Positions 47,865-57,560 of a stretch of DNA of 64,000 nucleotides are shown piece by piece. The DNA is from Planctomycetaceae bacterium. GTDB taxonomy: Bacteria > Planctomycetota > Planctomycetia > Pirellulales > Pirellulaceae. The stretch is from positions 21,658 through 85,657 of the forward strand of contig PKCN01000199.1 in assembly GCA_002862205.1 (NCBI GenBank), written 5' to 3'. Under the pieces are notes generated by a model. The model did not search any database, was not told where the DNA came from, and saw only the letters and a list, made by a program, of their open reading frames with translations. Numbering within the stretch: the stretch's first letter is position 1; each line of letters starts with the position of its first letter. Made by a program: the position numbers and the translations under genes.

Positions 47865-48102
47865 GACGACTCTTAGCCTGCGTCGAGCGTCCAGCGATGT
47901 CAACTTGGCGATTCAGTTTCCATGCGATTTCTTCGCTCTTTGCCCAAATTCACTCAGGCTGTGAAGGTCATTCAGCATGGACTCGTATCTCTGCGTGCCA
48001 GATCGGGGGCATTCAAGCGTATTGGATCTCACGCACGATTGGCGATGTTGGCCCCTTGCCGTGGCTGGAAGGGTTGCCCAACACGTCCCCAAGGGAAACG
48101 AC

Positions 48103-49872
48103 TCACTCGCTGACGGCGGAGTCTGCGGTGGACGCCACAGAAGGATCGGACGTATCGTTTTGGGCTGCCGCGTTGTTGGAGGCCTCATCCGTGGCGGACT
48201 CTATTTCTTCTTCTTCGTCACGGTGATAGACGCGAACCGCTGCTGGCAAGGGATCAATCGCCAATTGATCCGACAGGTAGCCTTTGGCTTTTGCCATTCG
48301 CAGGATCGAGATCACATCGCCGTAGCCGCCGCCCACCGCTACGATCCCGCCGAGGACCGATGCCAAAGAGTCGGAAACGGTAACACGTTTATCATCAGCG
48401 TTGACTTGGAATCGGCTGATTTTCAATTTGCCCGGCTCGCTGAGGTCTGGTTTCAGGAGCAAGCCATTGGGGCCTCGCAAAAACTGGGGGATGTCCATTC
48501 TGCCGGAATCACCGAACAGGACGACCTCGGGCGAATCACGCAGGGAAACGACCACGGCAGGTTTTACCGTGGATGGGATTTGATACAGGTAAAACGATTT
48601 GAGTGCTTTCCCGCCCAACATGCTCTTGCCTTCGACTCCTTGGCGACGGATGGCACAGAATGAGCCGTATCGGGTTTCGATACTCGCTTCATTCATCAAA
48701 CGCATCAGTGCATCGATGGCAAGCTGGTGATCCATGCCTTGCAAAGCCAACAAGGACGGATGCCGGAATGCAGCTGTTTCTCGAATCGCCGTTTCCAGCG
48801 ATTCAATCGCTTCTGTGCGGTCAAGATAGGCGAGTGCTTCAGCAGCGTAGAAACGCAATTCCGGGTTGGTTGAGTTCAATGCGTCGATCAGAATCGGGAC
48901 TGCACTTTCACCCATCGCTTCCAGTTGCAAAGCAGCGTCTGCAGCAGTGGTAGGATCGCTGAGCTTGCTGGCAAGTTCTGAAAGTCTGATTTGAGTTGCG
49001 GATGATTCTGGGGCTGTACTGATCGCCTGGATTACCGCCATCATCCGTGGGATGTTGTTGCGGTAACGTGGATGAGTCTCCATTTCAAGAAAATCATCTT
49101 CCTTTGCTTTGGCGATTCCCTGTCGTGTCGTGCCGTCAAAGAAAAAGAAGCGTCGGTTGATCGCTGCAGCTAATGCGCTTGATGTTTTGGCGTGCTGGTA
49201 CTCGGGGCTCAATACCAGTCCCAACTTACGAGTGATTTGAATTCGACCGCCTGACAAAATGGTGCCTTCGGTTTTTAACGTTCCGTCTTCGCCCGGGGTG
49301 TAGCTGCCACGTGTCAGGACGGGTCCTGTACCAACCGCCATCACTTCACTTTTGCGGATCTTGTTTTGCAGGAATCGCTGTTGTCGGAGGCGAGTGTCCA
49401 GCAACCAGCCATCATTCAAGTCGAAAACAACGCTCTCGTTGGGCGCACGGACGATGAGGTCAACGGGATCGTTGCGGCGGGCGCCAGGTGGGATCGTCGC
49501 CTGAATCCTGACCAACGCCGTGTTATCAAGCTCCAGAAAGTTATTCGGATCTTTGATGTCACGCCGCTTCATCTCCTCGAGCAGTTCGTCGCGGAACTGA
49601 GATGGATTGGCTGGCCCGCCTGTATTGGGAAGTCCATTGACGAGGCCCACTCCAATCACCTGAATCGGCTGCAAACCCTGAACCATGGTTGCTTCACGGA
49701 TTAAATCAGGCAGCTTTGGAACCTTCATCAATTCCTGAAGCTTTGTATTGCTGTCTTTCTCTCCCTTGCCGGGCAGCAGGTTGCAGCCCAACGGCAAGGC
49801 AAATAAAGAAAACAGAAATGCACTCAAGGCAACTCTGGAAACGGTAATCTGAGAGTGAATGAACTGGGGCAT
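48103..49872 (-). CDS. FlgI-like P-ring domain lipoprotein with inserted HEAT repeats
   Basis: The protein is about 589 residues long. The signal ends in a lipobox (ALPLGC, Cys30). The first half matches FlgI (VQGLQPIQVIGVGLVNGLP, NTALVRIQATIPPGARRND, GTILSGGRIQITR), as does the end (VSDSLASVLGGI, YGDVISILRMAKAKGYLSDQL). Between them, around residues 270-420, lies a HEAT-like insertion (AADAALQLEAMGESAVPILIDAL split over helices). FlgI is normally ~370 residues and not a lipoprotein. It may form a planctomycete P-ring variant or an unrelated envelope ring. Confidence 0.83.
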   Translation of the reverse strand: MPQFIHSQITVSRVALSAFLFSLFALPLGCNLLPGKGEKDSNTKLQELMKVPKLPDLIREATMVQGLQPIQVIGVGLVNGLPNTGGPANPSQFRDELLEEMKRRDIKDPNNFLELDNTALVRIQATIPPGARRNDPVDLIVRAPNESVVFDLNDGWLLDTRLRQQRFLQNKIRKSEVMAVGTGPVLTRGSYTPGEDGTLKTEGTILSGGRIQITRKLGLVLSPEYQHAKTSSALAAAINRRFFFFDGTTRQGIAKAKEDDFLEMETHPRYRNNIPRMMAVIQAISTAPESSATQIRLSELASKLSDPTTAADAALQLEAMGESAVPILIDALNSTNPELRFYAAEALAYLDRTEAIESLETAIRETAAFRHPSLLALQGMDHQLAIDALMRLMNEASIETRYGSFCAIRRQGVEGKSMLGGKALKSFYLYQIPSTVKPAVVVSLRDSPEVVLFGDSGRMDIPQFLRGPNGLLLKPDLSEPGKLKISRFQVNADDKRVTVSDSLASVLGGIVAVGGGYGDVISILRMAKAKGYLSDQLAIDPLPAAVRVYHRDEEEEIESATDEASNNAAAQNDTSDPSVASTADSAVSE

Positions 49873-50100
49873 CCTGCCACACATCCGTTTGTGATTTGGC
49901 TTCGAATTCGAAAAGCTTCCGACTACATACGATTCATAGCCTCCAGCGACCCAGCGGGGCAAGGTCAGCACTCAGCCCGTGGCGATCCGGATTGGCGGCC
50001 AGTTCATTGGGGTGTCTCCAAGCTGCGGCTTGGTTACTCTGGCGATGAAGCACGATCATTTCATCGACTTACCTCTGCGGAGGGGGGTGTGGTGGCCAGG

Positions 50101-50130
50101 GGAGGTGTTCTGGTGTGGGAGGTGTTCTGT
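50101..50130. repeat. Short direct repeat, 17-bp period
   Basis: GGAGGTGTTCT recurs after 17 bp (50101 and 50118). Confidence 0.75.
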
Positions 50131-50149
50131 AGAAAAGTTCTGGTAGGTA

Positions 50150-50183
50150 GGGCACTCTGGGTCTCCGGGCACGCTGGGTGTCC
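50150..50183. repeat. 17-bp tandem duplication
   Basis: GGGCACTCTGGGTCTCC is followed by GGGCACGCTGGGTGTCC, upstream of rpsL. Confidence 0.88.
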
Positions 50184-50464
50184 GGAAAAATGGGGGGATT
50201 AGGTCGGATCGTCGCTCTTGGAGTGGATCTTCTAAAAAAGACATGGAAAACCGCAGGACGGGAGCTCTTGACAGAAAATCAAGGACTGGGATACTTTCCC
50301 GCCTGCCCGCCACCTGAGCGTGGTTTCGCATTATTTCTGGGTCTTGATCCTGTTCAGCACCACTGGGCAGCAGTCTTGGGAAAATGTCGGGCATGCCTCC
50401 GCCTGTCTGCGTGAGGTTCAGTTCACCCTTATTTGTGTGGGTTTACCCACATCACACGACTTCC

Positions 50465-50830
50465 ATGCCAACAATCAATCAACTCGTCCGCAAGCGACGC
50501 AAACTGAAAAAGAGCCAGAGCAAGGCTCCTGTGCTTGAAAAGTGCCCTCAAAAGCAGGGTGTCTGTTTGCAAGTCAGGACGATGACACCGAAGAAGCCGA
50601 ACTCCGCTCTGAGAAAGATTTCGCGTGTTCGTCTCAGTAACGGCAAGGAAGTGACGGTCTACATTCCCGGTGAAGGTCACAATCTTCAGGAGCACTCGAT
50701 TGTGCTCGTTCGGGGTGGTCGCGTTCGTGACTTGCCGGGTGTTCGCTACCAAGTGGTCCGCGGTTCGCGTGACGCACTCGGTGTAGAAGGGCGAAAGCAA
50801 TCACGCAGCCGCTATGGTGCGAAGAAGTAA
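50465..50830 (+). CDS. rpsL: 30S ribosomal protein S12
   Basis: The 121-residue protein of the decoding centre begins [13 protein letters not shown] and contains [13 protein letters not shown] and [19 protein letters not shown], which are nearly invariant. The ATG at 50465 gives the universal N-terminus. It is followed by rpsG after about 100 bp, as in the str operon. Confidence 0.99.
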   Translation: MPTINQLVRKRRKLKKSQSKAPVLEKCPQKQGVCLQVRTMTPKKPNSALRKISRVRLSNGKEVTVYIPGEGHNLQEHSIVLVRGGRVRDLPGVRYQVVRGSRDALGVEGRKQSRSRYGAKK

Positions 50831-50932
50831 CGGTGCGAAGAAGCAAACATGCCTTCTCGCGAGGCATCAACGTTCGCCAAGTAGTAGTATTCTGAACAAC
50901 AGCAATCCAGCCATTACAGTCAAAGTTAAAGA

Positions 50933-51409
50933 ATGGGACGAATCACAGCCAGCCGCACCCAGCTCAAGGGCGATCCGCGGCACAACTCGATGCTCGCCAG
51001 CAAGTTCATCAATTGTTTGATGCTTGACGGTAAAAAGACGACTGCTCAACGTGTTTTCTATGATGCACTTGAAGAGATTAGTCGTCGAAATGAGATCGCC
51101 GATCAGACGCCCATCGAGGTTTTCGAGATGGCGGTCGAGAACGTGAAGCCATACATCGAAGTTCGAAGTAAGCGTGTGGGTGGTGCAAGTTATCAGGTGC
51201 CCATGCAAGTCAATCGTGCTCGTCAGCAGAGTTTGGCATTGCGTTGGTTGCTCGGTGCTGTCCGCGAGAAGAAAGGGCGTCCCATGCACTTGAAGCTTGC
51301 GGACGAACTGCTGGCAGCCTGCAAGAAAGAAGGGGTTGCTTACACCAAGCGAGAAAATACCCACCGAATGGCAGACGCCAACAAGGCGTTCGCTCACTTC
51401 GCTTGGTAA
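50933..51409 (+). CDS. rpsG: 30S ribosomal protein S7
   Basis: The 158-residue protein has typical S7 segments ([48 protein letters not shown]). It initiates 30S head assembly. A strong intrinsic terminator follows, so fusA is probably transcribed separately. Confidence 0.99.
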   Translation: MGRITASRTQLKGDPRHNSMLASKFINCLMLDGKKTTAQRVFYDALEEISRRNEIADQTPIEVFEMAVENVKPYIEVRSKRVGGASYQVPMQVNRARQQSLALRWLLGAVREKKGRPMHLKLADELLAACKKEGVAYTKRENTHRMADANKAFAHFAW

Positions 51410-51434
51410 TCCGATACAAATTCAATCACAAATC

Positions 51435-51472
51435 ACCGCGATACGGCAGATGTCCGTGTCGCGGTTTTTTTT
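51435..51472 (+). terminator. Rho-independent terminator after rpsG
   Basis: ACCGCGATACGG and CCGTGTCGCGGT form a 12-bp stem with one imperfect position and a 7-nt loop, followed by eight T. Confidence 0.93.
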
Positions 51473-51652
51473 GCGCGGCGTTACGCTAGTGGGCTCATGA
51501 AGCTTGGGCGACTTGGCTTCATGATAGCTCGGGGGTTTCGCCTTGAACGAGTGTTTTCGGTGGCCCGCGTGGCCGGATTGCAATACCATCCTGTCTGGCA
51601 GTTTCACCAAGGTGGTGGATCGTGCTGGGCAACGTGCCGTCCCACCAATGTC

Positions 51653-51786
51653 GTTGGCGGTTTCAGTCGTTGGCAGTGACAGTCGTTGGCGGTTTCAGTC
51701 GTTGGCGGTTTCAGTCGTTGGCGGTGTCAGTCGTTGGCAGTGACAGTCGTTGGCGGTGACAGTCGTTGGCAGTGACAGTCGTTGGC
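51653..51786. repeat. 16-bp tandem array, about 8.4 copies, upstream of fusA
   Basis: Units alternate between forms such as GTTGGCGGTTTCAGTC, GTTGGCAGTGACAGTC and GTTGGCGGTGACAGTC. Variation is confined to the middle; the flanks GTTGGC and CAGTC are constant. The array ends about 70 bp before fusA. Confidence 0.97.
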
Positions 51787-51857
51787 CGGGGCTTTGCCGT
51801 TTGGCGAATGATCCAGTTTTTCCGTATTCCGAATCGTTCCATCCGTGAATCGTTTTC

Positions 51858-53951
51858 ATGACTTTTGATACCTCAAAACTTCGCAACATCGGCATCATCG
51901 CGCACATCGATGCCGGGAAAACGACCGTCACTGAAAGGATGCTCTTTCTCAGTGGTGCCAAGCACCGTGTGGGGCGGGTGGATCATGGCACGACCGATAC
52001 CGACGATGACCCTGAGGAACAGGAGCGGGGAATCACCATCTTCAGCGCTTGCGTGAAGTACGCATGGAAAGGCTACAACATCAACCTGCTGGATACTCCG
52101 GGGCACGTTGATTTCACTGCTGAGGTAGAGCGTTGTTTACGGGTGCTCGATGGTGCTGTGGTGGTCTTTTCCGCTCGCGAGGGGGTCGAAGCACAGAGTG
52201 AAACGGTCTGGCGACAAGCTGACCGGTATCATGTTCCGCGGATCGTTTTCATCAATAAGATGGATCGTGAGGGTGCGGATTTCGAAACCGTATTCAACGA
52301 CATCGAACCACGTTTGGGAGGTTGCCCTCTCGCTGTGGAGTTGCCGGTTGGTCAAGGCCCTCCGCACGTCGCCAACCCGTTTCGCGGAGTGATCGATCTG
52401 GTCGACATGAAGATGCTCGAGTTTGACCCGGAGACCGAAGGCAAAGAGGTCAAAGAAACAGAGATTCCTGAGGACCAAATGGATGAAGCTCTGTTCTGGC
52501 GAGAGCAGATGCTGGAAAAGGTCTACGATCTCAGTGAGGAAGCAGCCAACCTGGCGATGGAGGAACAAGAGGTGCCGCGCGAACTGATCGTGAAAGCGTT
52601 GCGGCAGGGGTGTATTGATCGGGTTATCCAGCCCGTCCTGTGTGGATCAGCTTTGCATGGCATTGGTGTGCAGCCCCTGATGACAGCGGTTGGCAACTTC
52701 TTGCCAAGTCCGCTTGATCGACCACCTGTGGAAGGCATCGATCCCAGCAAAAACGATCAGGTCCTGATTCGTAAGCCAAATTCCAAGGATCCGTTCTGTG
52801 GGCTTGTCTTTAAAATCCTTCCCGCCAAGACCGGAGACAATTATTGGATTCGCGTTTACAGCGGGCAGCTCAAACAGAATTCAAGGGTGCAATGTCCCAA
52901 CCGGAATAAAAAAGAAAACATCGCCCAGTTATGGCAGATTCATGCCACCAAGAAGGATCGTGATGGGCAAATTGATTCGGTCGAAGCCGGTGATATCTGT
53001 TGTGTGATCGGTCCCCGATTTGCCATCACTGGTGATACCGTTTGCGACACGCGTGAGATGATTGAGCTGCCGAGCATCAACTTTGCGGATACGGTTATCT
53101 CAATGGCGATTGAGTCGGAAAGCACGGGTGATAAAAAGAAGCTTGAAGAAACGCTTGATATGCTGCGGCGTCAGGATCCCACCTTTCGTGCAGTCGAAAA
53201 CGAGGAAACCGGCCAGACATTAATCAGTGGCATGGGTGAGCTGCATCTTGAGGTGATCCAGCATCGTCTGACCCGGGACTTTGGACTCAACGTCAAGTTT
53301 TACAAACCACGCGTTAACTATCGTGAAACCGTGGCTGCCAAGGCGGACGTGGTTGGGCAGTGCAATCGACAGATTGGATCAACACAGATGTTCGCCCGAC
53401 TCAATGTCAGTGTGTCACCCTTGGAGGATGTGTCAGCCCCGGTGCTGGTATTTGATCGATTGCCACCCGAGGTAGGGTTGCCCAATGCCGTCAGGCAGGC
53501 CGCCATGGACGAAATACGTGAACGAGCTGCTGGCGGAGGCTTGCTGGCAGGGTTTCCACTCTCAGGAGTTCGTATTGATGTCACTGATGCCGAGATGCAT
53601 GAAGAGGGTAGCGACGAGGTCGCCTTTCGGATTGCGGCCGGTGATGCTTTCGATCGCAGCATGGAAAAGGCGGGGCCGGTCCTGCTGGAGCCTGTGATGA
53701 AGGTCGAAGTGACCACTCCCGAAGATTACATGGGTGAGTTGGTCGGGGATTTACAGCAGCGGCGAGCCATCATTTCCGCGACTGAAACCCGTGGTACCAT
53801 GACCGTGATCATTGCGCATGCTCCTCTCAAAGAGTTGTTTGGATACTCAGGAGCTGTTCGTAGTTTGAGCCAAGGGCGAGCCGCTGGCAGCATGGAACCG
53901 CTCAGTTATCAGGCAGCACCCAAAGAAGACGCTGAAGGTTTCATGTTTTAA
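51858..53951 (+). CDS. fusA: Elongation factor G, divergent (spd-type)
   Basis: The 697-residue translocase GTPase has the P-loop AHIDAGKTT, DTPGHVDF, NKMDREGAD and five EF-G domains. The switch I region reads DTDDDPEEQERGITIFSA rather than the canonical MEQEQERGITI form. This points to one of the spirochaete/planctomycete/deltaproteobacterial EF-G paralogues (spdEFG), inferred from memory of the families. It follows rpsG but after a terminator and a 16-bp array; no tuf gene follows. Confidence 0.97.
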   Translation: MTFDTSKLRNIGIIAHIDAGKTTVTERMLFLSGAKHRVGRVDHGTTDTDDDPEEQERGITIFSACVKYAWKGYNINLLDTPGHVDFTAEVERCLRVLDGAVVVFSAREGVEAQSETVWRQADRYHVPRIVFINKMDREGADFETVFNDIEPRLGGCPLAVELPVGQGPPHVANPFRGVIDLVDMKMLEFDPETEGKEVKETEIPEDQMDEALFWREQMLEKVYDLSEEAANLAMEEQEVPRELIVKALRQGCIDRVIQPVLCGSALHGIGVQPLMTAVGNFLPSPLDRPPVEGIDPSKNDQVLIRKPNSKDPFCGLVFKILPAKTGDNYWIRVYSGQLKQNSRVQCPNRNKKENIAQLWQIHATKKDRDGQIDSVEAGDICCVIGPRFAITGDTVCDTREMIELPSINFADTVISMAIESESTGDKKKLEETLDMLRRQDPTFRAVENEETGQTLISGMGELHLEVIQHRLTRDFGLNVKFYKPRVNYRETVAAKADVVGQCNRQIGSTQMFARLNVSVSPLEDVSAPVLVFDRLPPEVGLPNAVRQAAMDEIRERAAGGGLLAGFPLSGVRIDVTDAEMHEEGSDEVAFRIAAGDAFDRSMEKAGPVLLEPVMKVEVTTPEDYMGELVGDLQQRRAIISATETRGTMTVIIAHAPLKELFGYSGAVRSLSQGRAAGSMEPLSYQAAPKEDAEGFMF

Positions 53952-54438
53952 GTCGCTTGTGGGCAGATTTTCCTGTCAAAACAGGTGCGTTCCAACTCTC
54001 GCGAGAGCGGTCTCTCGATTGCTTGGAACCGAAACCCGGAGTTTGGCAATTTGGCCAATGACGGCGATTCCATCAAAATCATTCTGCGATGCTGATGTTT
54101 GAATTCCAAATCCCGCTAAATTGCTCGCTCCACATGCTCAACGGGAGCCGGGAACGCCATGAAAAGCGAAAGAATTGCCCGGCTCGGGCAACGCGATGGG
54201 TGAGCCGTGTGCCCGGGTGATTGGGCCCCGTGCGGACTCTTGGGGCCGTTGACGCGATATCTTCTGTCCGCCACTTACCGCTCCGCCGGCTTGGTAGACT
54301 ATTGAGAAAACGCAGTTGCTCCATTTTTGCCGCTCTCCTACTATTCACCGTCGGCGAAAGAGTGGGGGGGTGCGATGGCTCTCCCCGTTTTCGCTCATCA
54401 TTCAAGCTTCATCGAATCAAACCTACTGGGATTTCATC
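53952..54438. other. Intergenic, no supported gene
   Basis: The ~490 bp between fusA and the S41 protease contains a small CCTGT/ACAGG hairpin near 53975 without a T-run; nothing else is recognised. Confidence 0.5.
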
Positions 54439-56580
54439 ATGGTCAGGCGTTCGCATCAATTTTCAGAGTCCAAAGATACCGCGGCTCGGCCGGTGATTCG
54501 CGGCAAACGCCGATACCTGGCTGCCTCCAATTTGACGTTGTTTGGCTTCGTTGCTGCATTGCTGCTCGTTGCCAGTCCCCTTCCTGCCACTGCTCAGGTG
54601 GCACAGCAGGCTCCCAATCAACTCGTCAAACCGGCCGCCAACGATCGAATCGTTGCCCGCTTGATCGCACAGTTGATGCCCAAGAATCATATCTCAGCCA
54701 AGGGCTTGGATGACACGATCAGCCAGCGTGCACTCGCGATCTTCACCAAATCGCTGGATCCGCTCAAACTCTACTTCTATCAGGGTGACATTGACGAGTT
54801 CAATCGAGATGCCCGGCAGATAGATGACATGGTTCAAAAGGGTGATCTTTCGCTCGCATACAAAATCTTCGGACGCTTCATTCAACGCGTGGATGAACGG
54901 GTCGCTGTTGCACAGGAGTTACTCAACAGTGATTTCGATTTCTCCAAAGATGAAACCATCGTTGTCGATCCGGAAGCCGCCCAGTACGCCAAGACACCCG
55001 CCGATGCGAAAGACCGTTGGCGTCGCCAGATCAAGTACGCTCTGCTTGATCTGAAAGATGAGGGCAAGGTTGGCGACGAGGCTGTCGATACGCTGCGTCG
55101 TCGGTATGGTCGCTATGCACGACGATGGAAAAAGACTGACAGTGACGATCTGTTGGAGATGTTCTTGACGTCCGTCACCAACGGCTATGACCCTCATTCA
55201 ACGTACATGTCGCCATCGACGCTTGAGGATTTTCAGATTCAGATGAGTTTGAATCTCGACGGAATTGGCGCCCAACTTCGCGAGAAAGATGGTAACACTG
55301 TGGTCTCCAGAGTCATTCCTGGGGGCGCCGCTGCCAAACACGGAAAGCTCAAGTCCGATGATGTGATCGTGACGGTAGGTCAAGGCAAGTCAGGTGACTC
55401 GGTTGATATCGTTGAAATGCCACTTTCGGATGTCGTCGACCTGATCCGTGGTAAAGCCGGAAGCACGGTTCGTCTTGGAGTGAAACCGGGCGGAGTAGGA
55501 AATGTTGAGGAGTTTCAAATCGTTCGTGCCACCATCGCACTGGAAGAGTCGGCTGCACGCGGTGAGATCATCGAACATGCAAATCCTGACGGAGGGAAAA
55601 AACTCAAAATTGGCTACATCAATCTGCCCAGCTTCTACCTGGACATGGATGCGGCACGAAGAGATGAGAAAAACTACCGCAGCAGCACGCGGGACGTGCG
55701 ACGCATCATTGAGGATTTCAAGACCAAAGAGGTTGATGGGATCGTGCTCGATCTCAGCAAGAACGGCGGAGGAAGTCTGACTGAAGCGATCAACTTGACT
55801 GGTTTGTTCATCGATAGCGGGCCTGTCGTTCAGGTTAAAAATTCAGATGGTTCGGTTCAGGCTTATGCCGATGAAGATAGTGGAACCGCATGGAGTGGGC
55901 CGCTGGCTGTTCTGGCCAGTAAGTTCAGTGCGAGTGCCAGTGAAATTTTCGCTGGTGCGATTCAGGACTACAAACGGGGAATCGTCATTGGTGATCCCGC
56001 GACTCACGGAAAAGGCACCGTCCAGACCCTGATGAACTTGGGACAACGATTGTTCGGTAACAATCGACAGAATTACGGTGCACTCAAAGTCACGTTGCAA
56101 CAGTTCTATCTGCCCGATGGTGAAAGCACTCAGCTCAAGGGTGTTTTGTCCGACGTCATCCTGCCAAGTCTTACGGCGAAAATGGACGTCGGAGAAGGGG
56201 ACTTGAAGTACGCTCTTGAGCACGACACCGTCCCTGTAGCAAGGCACAATCTTTACAGCATGGTGCCGGCAGAATTGGTGAACCAATTGCGTAAGAAATC
56301 AGCCAAGCGGGTCGAGAAAGACGAAGACTTTGCCGACCTCTTGAGACGCGTTGAGCTCTATGTGAATCAAAAGGATCAGGAAACGGTTTCGCTCGAAGAA
56401 GAAACTTTCCTTGCTCGACGCAAGGAACTTGATTCCCAGAAAGAGGAAGAAGAAGAACTGGAGCAGCAAATTGAAGATGCGGTGATTTTCAGAGAGAACT
56501 ACTACAACAGTGAAGTCTTGAATATCGTTGCAGACTACATCGACGGTCTCCGCAAAGAAAACCTGGCCAAAGCGAACTGA
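54439..56580 (+). CDS. Carboxy-terminal processing (tail-specific) protease, S41 family
   Basis: The 713-residue protein has a signal peptide and an N-terminal helical domain with the Prc-type LDPLKLYFYQGD and YDPHSTYMSP. A PDZ domain follows (GIGAQLREKDGNTVVSRVIP). The S41 catalytic core has SKFSASASEIFAGA (nucleophile Ser) and THGKGTVQ (catalytic Lys), and a C-terminal coiled helical tail completes the protein. It is of the Prc/Tsp type acting in the periplasm. The ATG at 54439 precedes the signal; a strong terminator follows. Confidence 0.96.
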   Translation: MVRRSHQFSESKDTAARPVIRGKRRYLAASNLTLFGFVAALLLVASPLPATAQVAQQAPNQLVKPAANDRIVARLIAQLMPKNHISAKGLDDTISQRALAIFTKSLDPLKLYFYQGDIDEFNRDARQIDDMVQKGDLSLAYKIFGRFIQRVDERVAVAQELLNSDFDFSKDETIVVDPEAAQYAKTPADAKDRWRRQIKYALLDLKDEGKVGDEAVDTLRRRYGRYARRWKKTDSDDLLEMFLTSVTNGYDPHSTYMSPSTLEDFQIQMSLNLDGIGAQLREKDGNTVVSRVIPGGAAAKHGKLKSDDVIVTVGQGKSGDSVDIVEMPLSDVVDLIRGKAGSTVRLGVKPGGVGNVEEFQIVRATIALEESAARGEIIEHANPDGGKKLKIGYINLPSFYLDMDAARRDEKNYRSSTRDVRRIIEDFKTKEVDGIVLDLSKNGGGSLTEAINLTGLFIDSGPVVQVKNSDGSVQAYADEDSGTAWSGPLAVLASKFSASASEIFAGAIQDYKRGIVIGDPATHGKGTVQTLMNLGQRLFGNNRQNYGALKVTLQQFYLPDGESTQLKGVLSDVILPSLTAKMDVGEGDLKYALEHDTVPVARHNLYSMVPAELVNQLRKKSAKRVEKDEDFADLLRRVELYVNQKDQETVSLEEETFLARRKELDSQKEEEEELEQQIEDAVIFRENYYNSEVLNIVADYIDGLRKENLAKAN

Positions 56581-56611
56581 GATTGGTTGCTGTCAGATTA
56601 AGATCTTGATG

Positions 56612-56653
56612 CCCCGGTAGTCGCTTGAACCGCGATTGCCGGGGTTCTTTTTT
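56612..56653 (+). terminator. Rho-independent terminator after the S41 protease gene
   Basis: CCCCGGTAGTCGC pairs with GCGATTGCCGGGG (two wobbles) around a TTGAACC loop and is followed by TTCTTTTTT. Confidence 0.92.
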
Positions 56654-56786
56654 GAAACCCCATAGAAGAGTTGTCGGGTGGCGGCAGGTGGTCGACTCCT
56701 TGAACCACGGCAAGTGCGGACAAAGAGGAGCTCAAAACGATGGCGGCGAGTGTTTGGCAGACGCCGGTCCGCGCATTGCTGTTTGC

Positions 56787-56835
56787 CAGTTGCCTGCTGT
56801 TTTTCAGTTGCCTGCTGTTTTTCAGTTGCCTGCTG
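56787..56835. repeat. 18-bp tandem array, about 2.7 copies, overlapping the pgl stop
   Basis: CAGTTGCCTGCTGTTTTT occurs twice, then CAGTTGCCTGCTG. On the minus strand the partial copy is the coding end of pgl (GCAGGCAAC TGA), so the gene end is the apparent seed. Confidence 0.95.
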
Positions 56836-57526
56836 CGTCGCGTGTCACCAGCCAGCGGGTGGCGTTGATCCTTTGTGATGGGTAGAGGCGGGGATTGTCT
56901 GGTCCACTGAGAACTGTTTTCAGGGCTTGTTGTTTGCCTTTCCCGGCAATCATGAACCAGATTTGTTGAGCTGAATTGATTGCTGGAAATGTCAGCGTGT
57001 ATCGGTAGCTGTCAAGTTTTTCAACCCAATTTTCGACAAACCAACGTGCTTGTTCCTGCAATGCGTTTGTCTCGGGAAAAAGAGATGCCGTGTGTGCATC
57101 GTCTCCCATTCCCTGCAACGCCAGATCCCACGTCGGAAACGCTTCGTGTTGGAAGTGGTCACGCAGGATTTGTTCGTATTGTCTGGCAGTTTCGTCAGGT
57201 GTTTCGACGTTGACGGGAACTTCATGGATGTTCGAACGCGGAATCGGGACACGGTCCAGCAATGCCTCGTGAACCATCCGGGCGTTGCTATCGGCATGGT
57301 CCAGCGGCACGTTGCGTTCATCACCCCAGAACCAGTGAATGCTGGTCCAGTCCAGATCACGTTCGGCGATCAGTTCGTAGACGCGTTTTGGCGTCGAACC
57401 ACCTGACAGTGTGACACGGAAGATGCCGTTCGATTCGATGCTTGATTTTGCCAAGTCGCAAAAGGCCTGCGTGGTCGCTTCGTGCAATTGACCCAATTCA
57501 TCAAAGATTTCCATGTCATGGCTCAT
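56822..57526 (-). CDS. pgl: 6-phosphogluconolactonase
   Basis: The 234-residue DevB-type enzyme of the oxidative pentose phosphate pathway has VTLSGGSTPKRVYELIA, WFWGDERNVPLDHADSN, LALQGMGDDAHTASLFP and WFMIAGKGKQQAL. The ATG at 57526 gives the family length; the open frame extends to 57700 but would overlap panB. panB lies 34 bp upstream on the same strand, so the two may be co-transcribed. The stop codon is within the 18-bp array. Confidence 0.95.
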   Translation of the reverse strand: MSHDMEIFDELGQLHEATTQAFCDLAKSSIESNGIFRVTLSGGSTPKRVYELIAERDLDWTSIHWFWGDERNVPLDHADSNARMVHEALLDRVPIPRSNIHEVPVNVETPDETARQYEQILRDHFQHEAFPTWDLALQGMGDDAHTASLFPETNALQEQARWFVENWVEKLDSYRYTLTFPAINSAQQIWFMIAGKGKQQALKTVLSGPDNPRLYPSQRINATRWLVTRDAAGN

Positions 57527-57528
57527 TT

Positions 57529-57552
57529 CAAGTGGCGGAACAAGTGGCGGAA
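57529..57552. repeat. 12-bp tandem duplication between panB and pgl
   Basis: CAAGTGGCGGAA occurs twice, just upstream of the pgl start on the minus strand. Confidence 0.88.
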
Positions 57553-57560
57553 CGTGGGAC

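Larger units (their letters stand above)
49873..50464. other. Intergenic upstream of rpsL
   Basis: The ~590 bp between divergent genes should hold the rpsL promoter. It has two 17-bp duplications (50101 and 50150); no gene is supported. Confidence 0.5.

Noticed and set aside
51653..51786. CRISPR array
   Set aside because: Units are contiguous 16-bp direct repeats with no spacers and no cas genes nearby.
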